Source: Stappia sp. BW2 (GTDB taxonomy: Bacteria > Pseudomonadota > Alphaproteobacteria > Rhizobiales > Stappiaceae). From it: 64,000 bases of DNA. The position numbers and the translations under genes were made by a program. The notes beneath the pieces were generated by a model that was not told the origin of the DNA, made no database searches, and saw only the letters and a program-made list of their open reading frames with translations. Shown here one piece after another: positions 34,225 through 43,346 of the stretch. Every line of letters begins with the position of its first letter. Positions within the stretch are counted from its first letter, which is position 1. The stretch is from NCBI RefSeq assembly GCF_008107695.1, contig NZ_VIRG01000070.1, positions 868,001-932,000 on the forward strand, given 5' to 3'.

Positions 34225-35979
34225 GTGCGTAACCTTCTGAAAAACATACAAAATATCTGGGGGCATTGGGTGGCCCGCGTGGATGGAATGATTCATCCCG
34301 ACGCGGCTTCCGATCCTTTTCTTGCACCGTTGCATCGCTCGTTTCTGTTCAGCTGCTTCGCCAGCGGTGCCGCAGCGCTTGTGGTGCTGCCGTTGCATCT
34401 GGCGCTCGCCGGGGCACCTCAGGCCGCAACGCTGCTGGCACTTGCCTGGATGCTGAGCCAATGGCCTTTGGCGCTGTATCTTTCCCAGTCGGGGGCGCTC
34501 TCGAGGGCTGCAGGTTTTTCCGCTTCCCTGTTTGCTCTGTTTGTAGCTGGTGTCTGTACGGTTACCGGCGGTGCGCACTCCTTCGCACTGGCCTGGCTGC
34601 TGGTGCCGCCCGTGGAAGCTGCGCTTGCAGCGAGCCGGCGGACGGCGCTTGCCGTGACCGGGCTCTGCGGCGTTCTGGTTCTTGGTCTGACCTTTCTTCC
34701 CGTGCCTGTGTCCGCCGCTTCCGGTCTGCCCGGGCTGGCGACGCCGCTGGCGGTGTTGGCGGCTGTGCTCTACGTCGGGATGCTGTCGCTCCGCATTGCC
34801 CTCGACCGTTCGCTTGCGCAGAAGGTTGTTCGCGCGACGGAGGAAAAACGTCTCCAGATCAGCCAGAGCGTTTCCGACATCTATTGTGAACTCGGCCCGA
34901 ACGGGGCGCTCAAGGTCATTGGTGGTCCGCTGAAGGAAGTGCTGGGCCATCTTCCGGCAGAAAGTGACGAGGACTGGCTGTTTCCGCGCCTTCACGTCGC
35001 AGACCGTCCGCTTTACCTGACCTGTCTTTCAGAAGCCCGGTTGAACAGCGTTGCCAGAACCTTCGAGGCGCGGGTGAGGATCGGCGCAAGCCGCCCAGGG
35101 GAAGCCGGGCAGGCCGACTACAGGCGGATGGAGGTGCATTTGCGCCCGGGCCGTCACAGCGGGGCGAAACCTGCAAATGCGGAAGACCTTTTGCTGACGC
35201 TCCGACCCGTTGAAATCATCGAACCGCTTGCAGCGGCTGGCGGTGACCTGTCGGCGCAGGGAAGTGCCCGTGCGGACCGTATCTCGCGCGACATGCTGGA
35301 AACTGCGGGTGTCGAAGCTTCGCAAGCTCTTGCCGACATTCTGGCGCACTCCGAACGACTGGATCGCCTTGGCCGGGAAACCGCCGATCCCGTGCTGAAG
35401 AAAGCCGTGGAAGCCTTGCGCCAAAGTGGGGAACGAGGTCTCGCCTCGTTGACGACGGCACTGGATCTGGTTCCTGCGGAAAACTCTGCCAATCAACCGG
35501 ACATTGCCGGTGTGGATGTGGAGACATGCCTCAATCAATGCATGGACATGGTGGCGACAGCAGCATTGCGGCGTGGCGTATCCGTGCAGATGGCCAGCGA
35601 TGTGGCGTGTCCTCCGGTGGCTGCCGACAGAAAACTGTTGCGGCAAGCGCTGTGTTTCCTTTTGGCAGACATGGTTGAAACCTCCGAAGCCGGCGCCGTG
35701 TTAAGTGTTGGTGTTCAGCTGGATGCGGGGAGCGTCGACTATGTGTTCTCGGTCAAGAACCGGCAATCGAGCCTGTGCTGGAGCACTGAAGCCTCAACGA
35801 CCGTGCTCGGTCTCTCCAGGGCTCTTCTGGAACGCATGAACGGCAGCCTTACGGTTCAAACCGTTCTTGGGCAGGGTGAAAGCGTGATTGTCACCTTGCC
35901 GCTCAAGATGCAGGCGCAGCAAGACGTCGCTCAATCCACAAAGGGAACCGGGGCCGAGCGGATGGCGAGGTCGGCATAG
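34225..35979 (+). CDS. Membrane sensor kinase-like protein, degenerate
   Basis: A 584-residue protein starting at GTG 34225. About six hydrophobic helices occupy residues 40-195. A PAS-like part (about 205-330) follows, then helices in the DHp position (330-415) and a GHKL-like region (about 430-560). The H-box S-H-E-L-R-T-P-L is absent: the equivalent helix reads RDMLETAGVEASQALADILAHSERL. The ATP-binding DxGxG box is also missing (VKNRQSSLCWSTEA), though GLSRALLERMNG and GESVIVTLP resemble the G2/F parts. It is therefore probably an inactive kinase or a signalling partner. The downstream peptidoglycan-binding gene begins 8 bp later. Confidence 0.8.
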   Translation: MRNLLKNIQNIWGHWVARVDGMIHPDAASDPFLAPLHRSFLFSCFASGAAALVVLPLHLALAGAPQAATLLALAWMLSQWPLALYLSQSGALSRAAGFSASLFALFVAGVCTVTGGAHSFALAWLLVPPVEAALAASRRTALAVTGLCGVLVLGLTFLPVPVSAASGLPGLATPLAVLAAVLYVGMLSLRIALDRSLAQKVVRATEEKRLQISQSVSDIYCELGPNGALKVIGGPLKEVLGHLPAESDEDWLFPRLHVADRPLYLTCLSEARLNSVARTFEARVRIGASRPGEAGQADYRRMEVHLRPGRHSGAKPANAEDLLLTLRPVEIIEPLAAAGGDLSAQGSARADRISRDMLETAGVEASQALADILAHSERLDRLGRETADPVLKKAVEALRQSGERGLASLTTALDLVPAENSANQPDIAGVDVETCLNQCMDMVATAALRRGVSVQMASDVACPPVAADRKLLRQALCFLLADMVETSEAGAVLSVGVQLDAGSVDYVFSVKNRQSSLCWSTEASTTVLGLSRALLERMNGSLTVQTVLGQGESVIVTLPLKMQAQQDVAQSTKGTGAERMARSA

Positions 35980-35987
35980 GCAGCGGA

Positions 35988-36767
35988 ATGGCAAGAGCAA
36001 AAAAAACGACGAAGCAGGCCAAGGCGCAGCAGGTGAAACCGTCAGAGTCCCTGATGTCCAAGGCCGGGCATATGGCGCTCGACAATCCTGTCGCGGCGGG
36101 CGGTACCGTGGTCATGGGTTTGACGGCGTGTCTGATCGTGGCAAATGCTGTCGGTCTTCAGCCAGGCCGGCACCCGGCGCCCCTGTTCACGACGCGAGAT
36201 CGCCCGGATACCATGCAGTTGCCGGAACCGGACGGCAGAAGTCCGGGGCTTCAGGTGCAGGAAATCTCCACTTTGGTGCTCGACCTGCAGATCGCCCTAC
36301 GTAAGATCGGCCTGTACGAAGGGCCTTTGGACGGCCTGAACGGCCCGGCGACCGAGCGAGCGATCCGGGGATTTGAGCGTCACGCTGGGCAGATCGAGAC
36401 GGGCGAGGCGACAGAAGCCCTGCTTGCCCTTGTGCTGATGCAGGGGGAAAGCCCCATGGCCAACGTTCAAGGTCCCGTGCCGCGTCCCAAACCCGGTTTC
36501 TCCGGGACGCCGAGCCAGGCCGGTGCGCAATCTCTTGACGAGGAAGCCGAGGCAGGAATTGATGTGGACCCGAAGCTGAAGAAGCTCCAGCAGGCATTGT
36601 CTGAACTTGGCTACGGCCCGCTGAAAGCGGACGGTGTCATGGGCGCCAATACGACCGCTGCCATCAGGCGTTTTGAATTTGACAGGGGGCTGCCGATGAC
36701 GGGCGAACCCGGTCCCAAGGTGATCGAGCGACTGGAGATGGTCAGCGGCCGGTCGCTGTCCGGTTAG
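35988..36767 (+). CDS. Peptidoglycan-binding domain protein
   Basis: A 259-residue protein with a basic cytosolic N-terminus rich in Lys, one transmembrane helix (about 36-57) and two peptidoglycan-binding type-1 domains (about 90-145 and 193-253; LQIALRKIGLYEGPLDGLNGPATERAI and LQQALSELGYGPLKADGVMGANTTAAI). A proline-rich linker joins them. It should sit in the inner membrane with the domains in the periplasm. It follows the kinase-like gene by 8 bp, suggesting a shared transcript and perhaps cell-wall sensing. Confidence 0.85.
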   Translation: MARAKKTTKQAKAQQVKPSESLMSKAGHMALDNPVAAGGTVVMGLTACLIVANAVGLQPGRHPAPLFTTRDRPDTMQLPEPDGRSPGLQVQEISTLVLDLQIALRKIGLYEGPLDGLNGPATERAIRGFERHAGQIETGEATEALLALVLMQGESPMANVQGPVPRPKPGFSGTPSQAGAQSLDEEAEAGIDVDPKLKKLQQALSELGYGPLKADGVMGANTTAAIRRFEFDRGLPMTGEPGPKVIERLEMVSGRSLSG

Positions 36768-36881
36768 CCACGGGCAGCCCGTTGCCGTCCGCCGGTATCT
36801 GTCGTAGACCAGCGGCATATTACTTTGAGCTTTATGCGGCCACACCCTAGAAGGTCGGCGTTAGCGGCAAGGGCGGGCTGA

Positions 36882-37253
36882 ATGCGAGTCACATCTGATT
36901 TTTTTGTTAGCGCATTGGTTCGGCGCGTGTTTGGGGAAGGCGGCTTTGCCGCTGTCTTCAGGCGGGGTGCTCCGGAGGCCGGAGCCGTTTTTATCTGTGT
37001 CGACCGCCTGGACGGAAATTTCGACTTCTACGGTCCGGCTCCCCAAGCCATGTTCAGCAGCTTGCCTGATGGGCGCCTTTTCGAACAGATTTTCGAGCAG
37101 GTGGACAAGGACGTGATCGACACGCGGCTGGCGAGCGAGGCGCGGATGGACCCGGACTATTGGCTGGTGGATATCGAGGCGCGCGATGGTCAGATAGACC
37201 TGCCGATGGCGCAGGATAAGCCGGAACCCGGCGCAGACTTTTTCCGCTTTTGA
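36882..37253 (+). CDS. DUF1491 family protein
   Basis: A 123-residue soluble protein matching DUF1491: VTSDFFVSALVRRVFGEGGFAAVFRRGAPEAGAVFI at the N-terminus and DYWLVDIEARDG near the C-terminus. It is conserved in alphaproteobacteria but has no known function. It follows the peptidoglycan-binding gene by 114 bp in the same direction. Confidence 0.85.
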   Translation: MRVTSDFFVSALVRRVFGEGGFAAVFRRGAPEAGAVFICVDRLDGNFDFYGPAPQAMFSSLPDGRLFEQIFEQVDKDVIDTRLASEARMDPDYWLVDIEARDGQIDLPMAQDKPEPGADFFRF

Positions 37254-37309
37254 AGCAGGTCTACATCCGGGCCTTGAGCCGGCAGCAAGATCGAGTTCGC
37301 GCGGCTTTT

Positions 37310-38470
37310 TCAGGAATGGGTCGATTTTCGGATCGTGATATCCGGTTGAGCGAGACCGGATGTCTGTCCATCCGTGGCCGTCGCATCGCGGCGCGCAGTG
37401 TCCTGATACTGTGAGCCAAGCTGTGCAGACGCCGGCTGAGCGCCCTGATCGTGCAGGATCCACTGTCCGACCAGCACTTCCGCCGCACCCTGGCTGAGCG
37501 TGCGATAGAGGCGCAAGAGGTGGCGCAGCCTTTCCAAAGTCAGGTTTTCACCCAGCATCCTAATCAACACTGTCGTGACGGCGGCAGCCGGCATGCCGAG
37601 CGCCTTGAGTGCGACGGTCAGCCCTTCCGCCTGATCATCATGCATCAGAAGATCGCATGTGGCCTGCGGCAGTCCGAGCCCCTGGCCCAGAAGATCTGAA
37701 AAACGGGAGCGCTGCTGCAAAAGCGCTTCGCTCATCAGGGCATCCCGCAATTTGAGCCGTGTTGTGTCCGCGCGCCTGTCGGTCGAAGATCCGGGGGCCT
37801 GAGCCTGTTTGACAAGGCTGGTCATCTCAGCCGCGGCAATCGCTTTCGATTTCAATGGAGCGGGTAAATGCAGGAACTGTCCCATGAGTCCATCCGGGTT
37901 TAGAGCATCTTGCCCTGCCAATTCTAAACCAAGAGTGGCAACGATGTCACTACGACAACTCAATTTTGCCTGGTGACCTGGTGTCAGGGTGACGTCTTCC
38001 CGGTCGAGAAGGATACGGATTACCGAGGCTCCGGCGTGTTCGCACAATTTCGTGATGACCGATTCGCGTAAGGATGGCCGGTTGGCGACGGCCTTGCGCA
38101 GGGAATCCGGCCCAGCTTCCGCGATCTTCAAAAGGAGATCCACAGAAAGCCTAGGGCTGTAACGCACTGCGGGATAGGCCGTCAGTTCGTCCTCGTCGGA
38201 GGCGAGCTGGAACAGGAGGTCATCCGGTATCTCCGGATGCGAAGCCAGAAGATTTGAAATGCGGCGTCTGTCCGGCAGGGAGGTTTTCGGCAGGAAATTG
38301 GACGCCAACTCGAGAAAAATATGTGTTTCTTCAACGTCATGACGGTGGCGACCGGCAAACAGCTCACTTGCGGCCAGAAGCACACCGCGATCATCGCCCT
38401 TGGACGACGCGGACTTGGTGGAAGAAGAGGAATTCGGCACAGGCTGACTGAAATGTTGGGTTTGGCGCAT
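37310..38470 (-). CDS. DUF2336 (HEAT-like) protein
   Basis: A 386-residue protein of DUF2336, an alpha-helical repeat family found widely in alphaproteobacteria. Helical repeats such as DRRRISNLLASHPEIPDDLLFQLASDEDELTAYPAVRYSPRLSVDLLLKIAEAGPDSLRKAVANRPSLRE span about 65-160, and more helices follow to 340. The start (ATG 38470) gives a Ser-rich disordered lead. Function unknown; possibly a protein-interaction scaffold. It is convergent with DUF1491. Confidence 0.83.
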   Translation of the reverse strand: MRQTQHFSQPVPNSSSSTKSASSKGDDRGVLLAASELFAGRHRHDVEETHIFLELASNFLPKTSLPDRRRISNLLASHPEIPDDLLFQLASDEDELTAYPAVRYSPRLSVDLLLKIAEAGPDSLRKAVANRPSLRESVITKLCEHAGASVIRILLDREDVTLTPGHQAKLSCRSDIVATLGLELAGQDALNPDGLMGQFLHLPAPLKSKAIAAAEMTSLVKQAQAPGSSTDRRADTTRLKLRDALMSEALLQQRSRFSDLLGQGLGLPQATCDLLMHDDQAEGLTVALKALGMPAAAVTTVLIRMLGENLTLERLRHLLRLYRTLSQGAAEVLVGQWILHDQGAQPASAQLGSQYQDTARRDATATDGQTSGLAQPDITIRKSTHS

Positions 38471-38662
38471 GACACCCGTCTACAAAATACAAAAGACCGG
38501 ACCACCGGAGGAACTTGCTTCGTTCAAATTGCAGGAAAAGCGTTAGCATGCTGTTAACCCTGACGGCTTCTTAATGAAGAGCAGGAAGTAATGCGTCGCC
38601 CGTTTGACCGTTCCCGGTCGGTAATACACCGTCAGGGGAGATCGGAACCGAAGGAGGAGACG

Positions 38663-38872
38663 ATGGGCAACTTGTTGGACTTTACATCAGCTCAACGCCC
38701 CACAGCACGTGTGGGCTGCCGTTCCAATCAGCGCCGAATATCGAGTTCGGAGACCTTTGGAGAAGTTATCCTCTTTCCAGGTGTCCGGATCGAGCGCCAC
38801 GACCTTGATCTTGCCGCACGAATCGCGACCATCGGAAAAGCGGCCGGACCTGCTGGCTCAGACAAGGACTGA
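38663..38872 (+). CDS. Small conserved-looking protein, unknown
   Basis: A 69-residue frame with a textbook Shine-Dalgarno (AAGGAGGAGA, 5 nt before ATG 38663). The piece FGEVILFPGVRIERHDLD has the look of short alphaproteobacterial proteins with the E-I-L-F-F-T-G-V-R-Y-E-R pattern, which have no known function. It precedes the lipoprotein gene by 62 bp. Confidence 0.7.
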   Translation: MGNLLDFTSAQRPTARVGCRSNQRRISSSETFGEVILFPGVRIERHDLDLAARIATIGKAAGPAGSDKD

Positions 38873-38934
38873 GGGTCCCTGCTTCTCCAGCCGCGCAGGA
38901 GAAATTTCTTTTTAGCGGCCTGGAGAAACGCCCG

Positions 38935-39798
38935 ATGGGCAGAGGCAAAGCGGATCATTCCGCCACCGCATCCCTTGCGGAGAGCGGTTGCAGATCAGGG
39001 CAGGGGGCCATCGCCGCCGCTGCCATGCTGATTGCCGTCGTCCTCGGCGCCTGCTCGCGTCCGACTGGAGATTTCGACCGGGCACGGCCATCTGTCATTC
39101 ATGACAAGGTCATGCCCGCTGCCGGCGATGAGGCGGCGCGCCTTCGGGGAGACCCGGTTTCCAAATTCAATTACACCAATGATGAAAAGCTGCTGCGCAA
39201 TCGCGGCTGGACGCTGATCCGTCCGCCCTGGACGAAGGACTGGATCGGCGGAACCATGGTTGAACTGTCACGCACACGCGTGCTGCCGGAGGTGGAGGGG
39301 CGTGTGCCGCCAGACCTCTATCTGATCTATTTGCGATCGGACAAATTTCAGTCTTCCGATGCCCGCTACGACAAGATTGCCGCCGATGCGTCCGGCGACG
39401 CGGAACTGGTCATGCCCTTTTGTGAAGTTGCCCTGCGTGTGAAGGCCGCAGATGATGAGCGCCTGCGCGTTTTGCAGAACAAGCCGGTCAAGTCCGAAGA
39501 GACCTATGACGGTGCCAAGGCCCGTGTCTGGGAAAACCGCGTAATGATCAAATGGGTTGGCCAGGCGTTGCGCTATCGGATCATCGCTTACAAGAAGGCC
39601 CTCGACGGGCTGGAAATCGAAACGCCGACGCGCGACCGCGTCTGGAAGGTCAACAACGCGATCCGGGAACTTGAAGGCCAGGTCCGCATTGCTGAAGTGG
39701 GTTGCGACCCGGAAAAGCGTTATGGGGACGACAAACCCGTTCGCAGGTCCCGGATTTATACAGGCTGGGGCACCGAGCGCGCTCCGGTGGTAAAATAG
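38935..39798 (+). CDS. Conserved lipoprotein, unknown function
   Basis: A 287-residue protein with GGAG 9 nt before ATG 38935. A hydrophobic segment (AAAAMLIAVVLGAC) ends in a lipobox at Cys40, preceded by an unusually long polar lead, so a later start is possible. The mature part is charged and helical (RVWENRVMIKWVGQALRYRIIAYKKALDGLEIETPTRDRVWKVNNAIRELEGQV). I recognise no functional family. It probably faces the periplasm from the membrane. Confidence 0.72.
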   Translation: MGRGKADHSATASLAESGCRSGQGAIAAAAMLIAVVLGACSRPTGDFDRARPSVIHDKVMPAAGDEAARLRGDPVSKFNYTNDEKLLRNRGWTLIRPPWTKDWIGGTMVELSRTRVLPEVEGRVPPDLYLIYLRSDKFQSSDARYDKIAADASGDAELVMPFCEVALRVKAADDERLRVLQNKPVKSEETYDGAKARVWENRVMIKWVGQALRYRIIAYKKALDGLEIETPTRDRVWKVNNAIRELEGQVRIAEVGCDPEKRYGDDKPVRRSRIYTGWGTERAPVVK

Positions 39799-40347
39799 CG
39801 CCTGAGCGAATTTGCCGTCTGAAATCAGGCCGTCTTTCAGAGGTATAATCCGCACCCGTCAAATATACCTATGTAAGAGGCCCGTCCCGTCGTGGCATTC
39901 AGGTGTGGTTTTCCACAGCCCGTATGCGCGGACACCAAAAAGGTTACGCGACTTCTTTGGAATTTCTTGGGGCTCTGTTTCTCTGGAAGAAAGCGGCTAG
40001 TTCTTGTTTGGTGGGTTGAGCGTTTTCGTTAAATCAATACGATCGCGGTTCTGGCGGTCTTTTTAACAATCCACTGAGCGGACGAACTTGTTTTACTTCC
40101 CTGGCTGGATTTTTTGTACGATTGACCTGCCTTTAGGGTATGCGCGTATAAGTTTTATCTATTGCAATGCAAAAAAATGTGATCTCCATAAAAAGATGCG
40201 TTACCTCAGTTATTTAGCCTAAATTTGGACGTTTTTCCGACTAAGGAATGTCCTTTCGGAGGTTTTGAGACTTGCCGTCGCTCATGCATCGAACTAAACC
40301 GTTCAGTTTACAGCGTGATCAGTCCCCTCGAATCTGAAGGTTGTCGA
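39799..40347. other. Intergenic region before the TPR-sulfotransferase
   Basis: No gene is supported in these 549 bp. A 7-bp inverted repeat TCTGAAA/TTTCAGA (39818-39841) lies just after the lipoprotein gene and may act in termination. The second half (about 40010-40240) is A/T-rich with runs of A and T. An in-frame ATG at 40225 upstream of the next gene gives an unlikely extension. Confidence 0.55.
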
Positions 40348-42030
40348 ATGAGCCCGAACATCACGCTTCTCGTCAAAGAAGCGCTCTCCCATCAACATGC
40401 TGGTCGCATCGGAATTGCACTTGGCATGTTCGAGGAGGTTTTGAAGCTCGATCCAAAGAACCCGCAGGCAAATTTTTCACTTGGCATCGCAGCCTATCAG
40501 AACGGTGATATTGGCGCGGCCATTGAGATGCTTCGCAAGGCCGAGCGCAAAGCCGGAAAGCACCCGCAGGTCCATCAATTGCTCGGTCTGGCGCTCATGA
40601 ACGCCGGTGACCTGGCTGGCGCGATGAAATCGTTGAAAAAGGCCGTTGCGCTTGCGCCAAAGGTGGCAGATTTTCACGCTCATCTTGGGGATCTTTATAC
40701 GCTCAAGCGCCAACCTCTGCTCGCGCGCCAGAGTTTTCAGCGTGCATTGGCGATCGATCCGGAAAATGGCTATGCGATCTTGGGCATGGGGAAGCTGGAT
40801 GTCACCGTCGGCCATGTCGATGAGGCGATTGGCTGGTTCGAAAAGGCCATAGCATTGGGCAAGGAGCTTCCTGCGGCGCTTCAAAACCTGACGATGGCAC
40901 GTACCTACACGCAGGTGCCGGCCGAGTTGGGCAGGATCGAGGACTTGCTGAAATCGGCAAGCACGTTGCCCGAGCCGGAACTGGCGCAGCTGCACTGGGC
41001 TGCCGGCAAGATCCATTACGACCTGGGCGATACGCCAACCGCCGCGCAGCACTATCGCTCCGCGCGCCGGCTACGCTACCAATCCTTCGATCAGTCGGCT
41101 CACGAAGAACGCATCGCCTTCATGAAGGAGGTGTTTGACGAAACGTTTTTCGCGGAACGCACGGAACTTGGCGACAGCTCGGAAAAACCGGTCTTCATTT
41201 TCGGCATGCCCCGCTCGGGAACAACTCTGGCCGAGCAGATCGTCAGCCGGCATTCGCGGATCGCCAGTGGAGCAGAAATTCCCTTTTTCCGCCTGCTGCA
41301 GCAGGATCTCGGCCTGCAGAGGGCACCGAGCGCTGCCCTGGAAAGCCGGTTGAAGAGCCTCGGACCGCGTGAGTTCAAGCAATTTGCCCGAAACTATCTG
41401 GCTGAACTGAATGCAATCGACCGGCGGGCCGAGCGCGTCACCGACAAGATGCCGCATAACTTCGAAATGCTCTGGCTGATGAGCCTTCTGTTTCCGAAGG
41501 CCGCTTTCATCCATTGCGTTCGCTGCCCTGCGGACACCTGCGTTTCGCTGCTGTCGCATTCGCTTTCGCCCGCGCACAACTACGCCATGACGCAGGAGTC
41601 TCTGGGCAGGTATTTTCTTACCTACGACAGCCTGATGAAGCATTGGGAAAAGGTGCTTCCGGTCCCTATCCACACTCTTTCCTACGAACATCTGGTTGAG
41701 AACCAGGAGCAGGAAAGCAAAGCCCTTCTGGCATGTACAGGCATGGACTGGGAGGAGCAGTGTCTGGAGTTTTATAACGGCGACAGCCCCGTTACGACCT
41801 TCTCCAATCTGCAGGTTCGAAAACCGATGTTCCGATCTTCGATCGGGCGCTGGAAACGTCACAAGGATGTTTTGGCTGACCTGTTCAATGCGCTTGGTCC
41901 GTTGTCTCCGCTCGAAGAAGGGCAGAAGACGCCTGGCGAAGACGCCTACGGTCAGCAGAAGTCGCTTTCGGCCGGGGCGCCGGATAATGATGTCTCGGAC
42001 TTGCGAGAGGCGGGTTCACCAGCTTCGTGA
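40348..42030 (+). CDS. TPR-domain sulfotransferase
   Basis: A 560-residue protein. ATG 40348 has GAAGG 8 nt upstream. The N-terminal half (about 10-260) is made of tetratricopeptide repeats (e.g. GIALGMFEEVLKLDPKNPQANFSLGIAAYQNGD). The C-terminal half (about 290-540) is a sulfotransferase domain opening with VFIFGMPRSGTTLAEQI, whose P-R-S-G-T-T binds the 5'-phosphosulfate of PAPS. The protein probably transfers sulfate to a glycan, lipid or peptide acceptor; acceptor unknown. Bacterial TPR-sulfotransferases resemble tyrosylprotein sulfotransferases in this domain. Confidence 0.9.
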   Translation: MSPNITLLVKEALSHQHAGRIGIALGMFEEVLKLDPKNPQANFSLGIAAYQNGDIGAAIEMLRKAERKAGKHPQVHQLLGLALMNAGDLAGAMKSLKKAVALAPKVADFHAHLGDLYTLKRQPLLARQSFQRALAIDPENGYAILGMGKLDVTVGHVDEAIGWFEKAIALGKELPAALQNLTMARTYTQVPAELGRIEDLLKSASTLPEPELAQLHWAAGKIHYDLGDTPTAAQHYRSARRLRYQSFDQSAHEERIAFMKEVFDETFFAERTELGDSSEKPVFIFGMPRSGTTLAEQIVSRHSRIASGAEIPFFRLLQQDLGLQRAPSAALESRLKSLGPREFKQFARNYLAELNAIDRRAERVTDKMPHNFEMLWLMSLLFPKAAFIHCVRCPADTCVSLLSHSLSPAHNYAMTQESLGRYFLTYDSLMKHWEKVLPVPIHTLSYEHLVENQEQESKALLACTGMDWEEQCLEFYNGDSPVTTFSNLQVRKPMFRSSIGRWKRHKDVLADLFNALGPLSPLEEGQKTPGEDAYGQQKSLSAGAPDNDVSDLREAGSPAS

Positions 42031-42105
42031 AGCCATGCCTTGCCATTCTTCTTGCCGGAGTTCGATGCGCGCAGATCCTCGTACTTCCTATGGAGGCTGA
42101 GGCGC

Positions 42106-42669
42106 TTAGCGAATGGAGCCGCAGCTTGCGGCCTTAAGCGCGCGGTCGATGCTGTCTGCACGGTTTGGATGCGGCACATAGGCCCGTAGCAGCGCGAACC
42201 CGCTCAACGGTTCTTCCGTTTCAATGACGATGAGGTCTTCCAGGTTTTCCGGCGGGTTTTCCCGCAGGATCGACAATTGTTCGGTGGTCAGCACCAGCAT
42301 CGATAGACGCTCTGCGCCCGCCGTGCGGTTGTTGAGACTGTAGACGGCTTCTCCTGCGGCGTTGAACAGGCCGATTGACCAGAACGGCGCCGGAATGCTG
42401 GCGTCAAAGAGAACCGGCCCGTCGGCAAGCTGAAACCGGCACGCGGCGTGCTTCATGGCCGGGTCGAGATCGGGCAGAGCCTCCTCACCGGGACGGACAT
42501 CGGGAAGCAGGTTGAATTGCCTGTCGGGGCCGTATGTTTCGATATTGTCATAAGCGCTGTGCAGAACGTTGTGCGGAATACTCAGTACCACCAGGATATG
42601 AATGATGGCTGCCAGACACAGCGTGGCCAGCAATCCGACAGACAGGGAAAAGCGGGAGGACAGGGTCAC
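42106..42669 (-). CDS. DUF1254-like membrane-anchored protein
   Basis: A 187-residue protein with one N-terminal helix (about 6-32) and a periplasmic domain resembling the DUF1254 part of DUF1254-DUF1214 proteins (YGPDRQFNLLPDV; ACRFQLADGPVLFDASIPAPFWSIGLFNAAGEAVYSLNNRTA). It begins at GTG 42669, overlapping the stop of the preceding DUF1214 gene (GTGA), so it is translationally coupled. Function unknown. Confidence 0.78.
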   Translation of the reverse strand: MTLSSRFSLSVGLLATLCLAAIIHILVVLSIPHNVLHSAYDNIETYGPDRQFNLLPDVRPGEEALPDLDPAMKHAACRFQLADGPVLFDASIPAPFWSIGLFNAAGEAVYSLNNRTAGAERLSMLVLTTEQLSILRENPPENLEDLIVIETEEPLSGFALLRAYVPHPNRADSIDRALKAASCGSIR

Positions 42670-43346
42670 GGGCAGCCCAACCTCTCGATTGTGGGCATGC
42701 TGACACCATCAAGGGCGGCGCCGGTGGTGACTGGTGCGTCATAGACCCTCAAGACGAAGCGCAGACCGTCGGCAGCCCTGGCTTCACTTGCCAGCGGCAA
42801 CCAGTTGCCGGAGTGGGGGCGGGTGGCGGCGGTGATGTCGAAGGTGCCGTCCGCATTTCGTAGCAAGGCGTCGCTTGCAAGGTTCACCCGGCCGGACATC
42901 GTCTTGACCAGATGGCCGTGGCCATCAACCGCAGTCAGGGTCCAGAGCCGGGCTGACGGGGTCTGGCCCGCGATGCTGTAGACACAAGTCGGATCAAGCT
43001 CATGGCCGTTGCTGTCCTCGCGCGCGACCAGTGCCAGACCTTCGCCAGATGCCAGAGGAATGACAGCCCCCCTGGTATAGATCGCTACCGAATAGGGATC
43101 GGCCTCGGAGGTTCCAGCTTTCGGATAGGCGTGCCAGGGCCCAAGGGTGACAGCATTGAGCGGTTGTTCCCGCTCGATGATCAGATAGGCAGAGCTGATG
43201 CCCAGAAGTGAGGCCAGAACGACGACAAGCGTCACCGTGGCAATTGTGCGGAAGGGGTTGCCCCGATGCGAGCGGATGGCACGCGGAAGCTTCTCGTCAT
43301 ACCAGTCTGCCTCGCCGTGAGCGGGCCGGAAACCTGTATCGCTCAT
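42666..43346 (-). CDS. DUF1214 membrane-anchored protein
   Basis: A 226-residue protein with a cytosolic lead, one helix (about 35-57) and a periplasmic DUF1214 domain (NAVTLGPWHAYPKAGTSEADPYSVAIYTRGAVIPLASGEGLALVAREDSNGHELDPTCVYSIAGQTP). Its ATG overlaps the PBP1A stop (ATGA) and its end overlaps the DUF1254-like gene. In many other bacteria DUF1254 and DUF1214 are fused in one protein; here they are two anchored halves coupled to a cell-wall synthase. Confidence 0.85.
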   Translation of the reverse strand: MSDTGFRPAHGEADWYDEKLPRAIRSHRGNPFRTIATVTLVVVLASLLGISSAYLIIEREQPLNAVTLGPWHAYPKAGTSEADPYSVAIYTRGAVIPLASGEGLALVAREDSNGHELDPTCVYSIAGQTPSARLWTLTAVDGHGHLVKTMSGRVNLASDALLRNADGTFDITAATRPHSGNWLPLASEARAADGLRFVLRVYDAPVTTGAALDGVSMPTIERLGCP

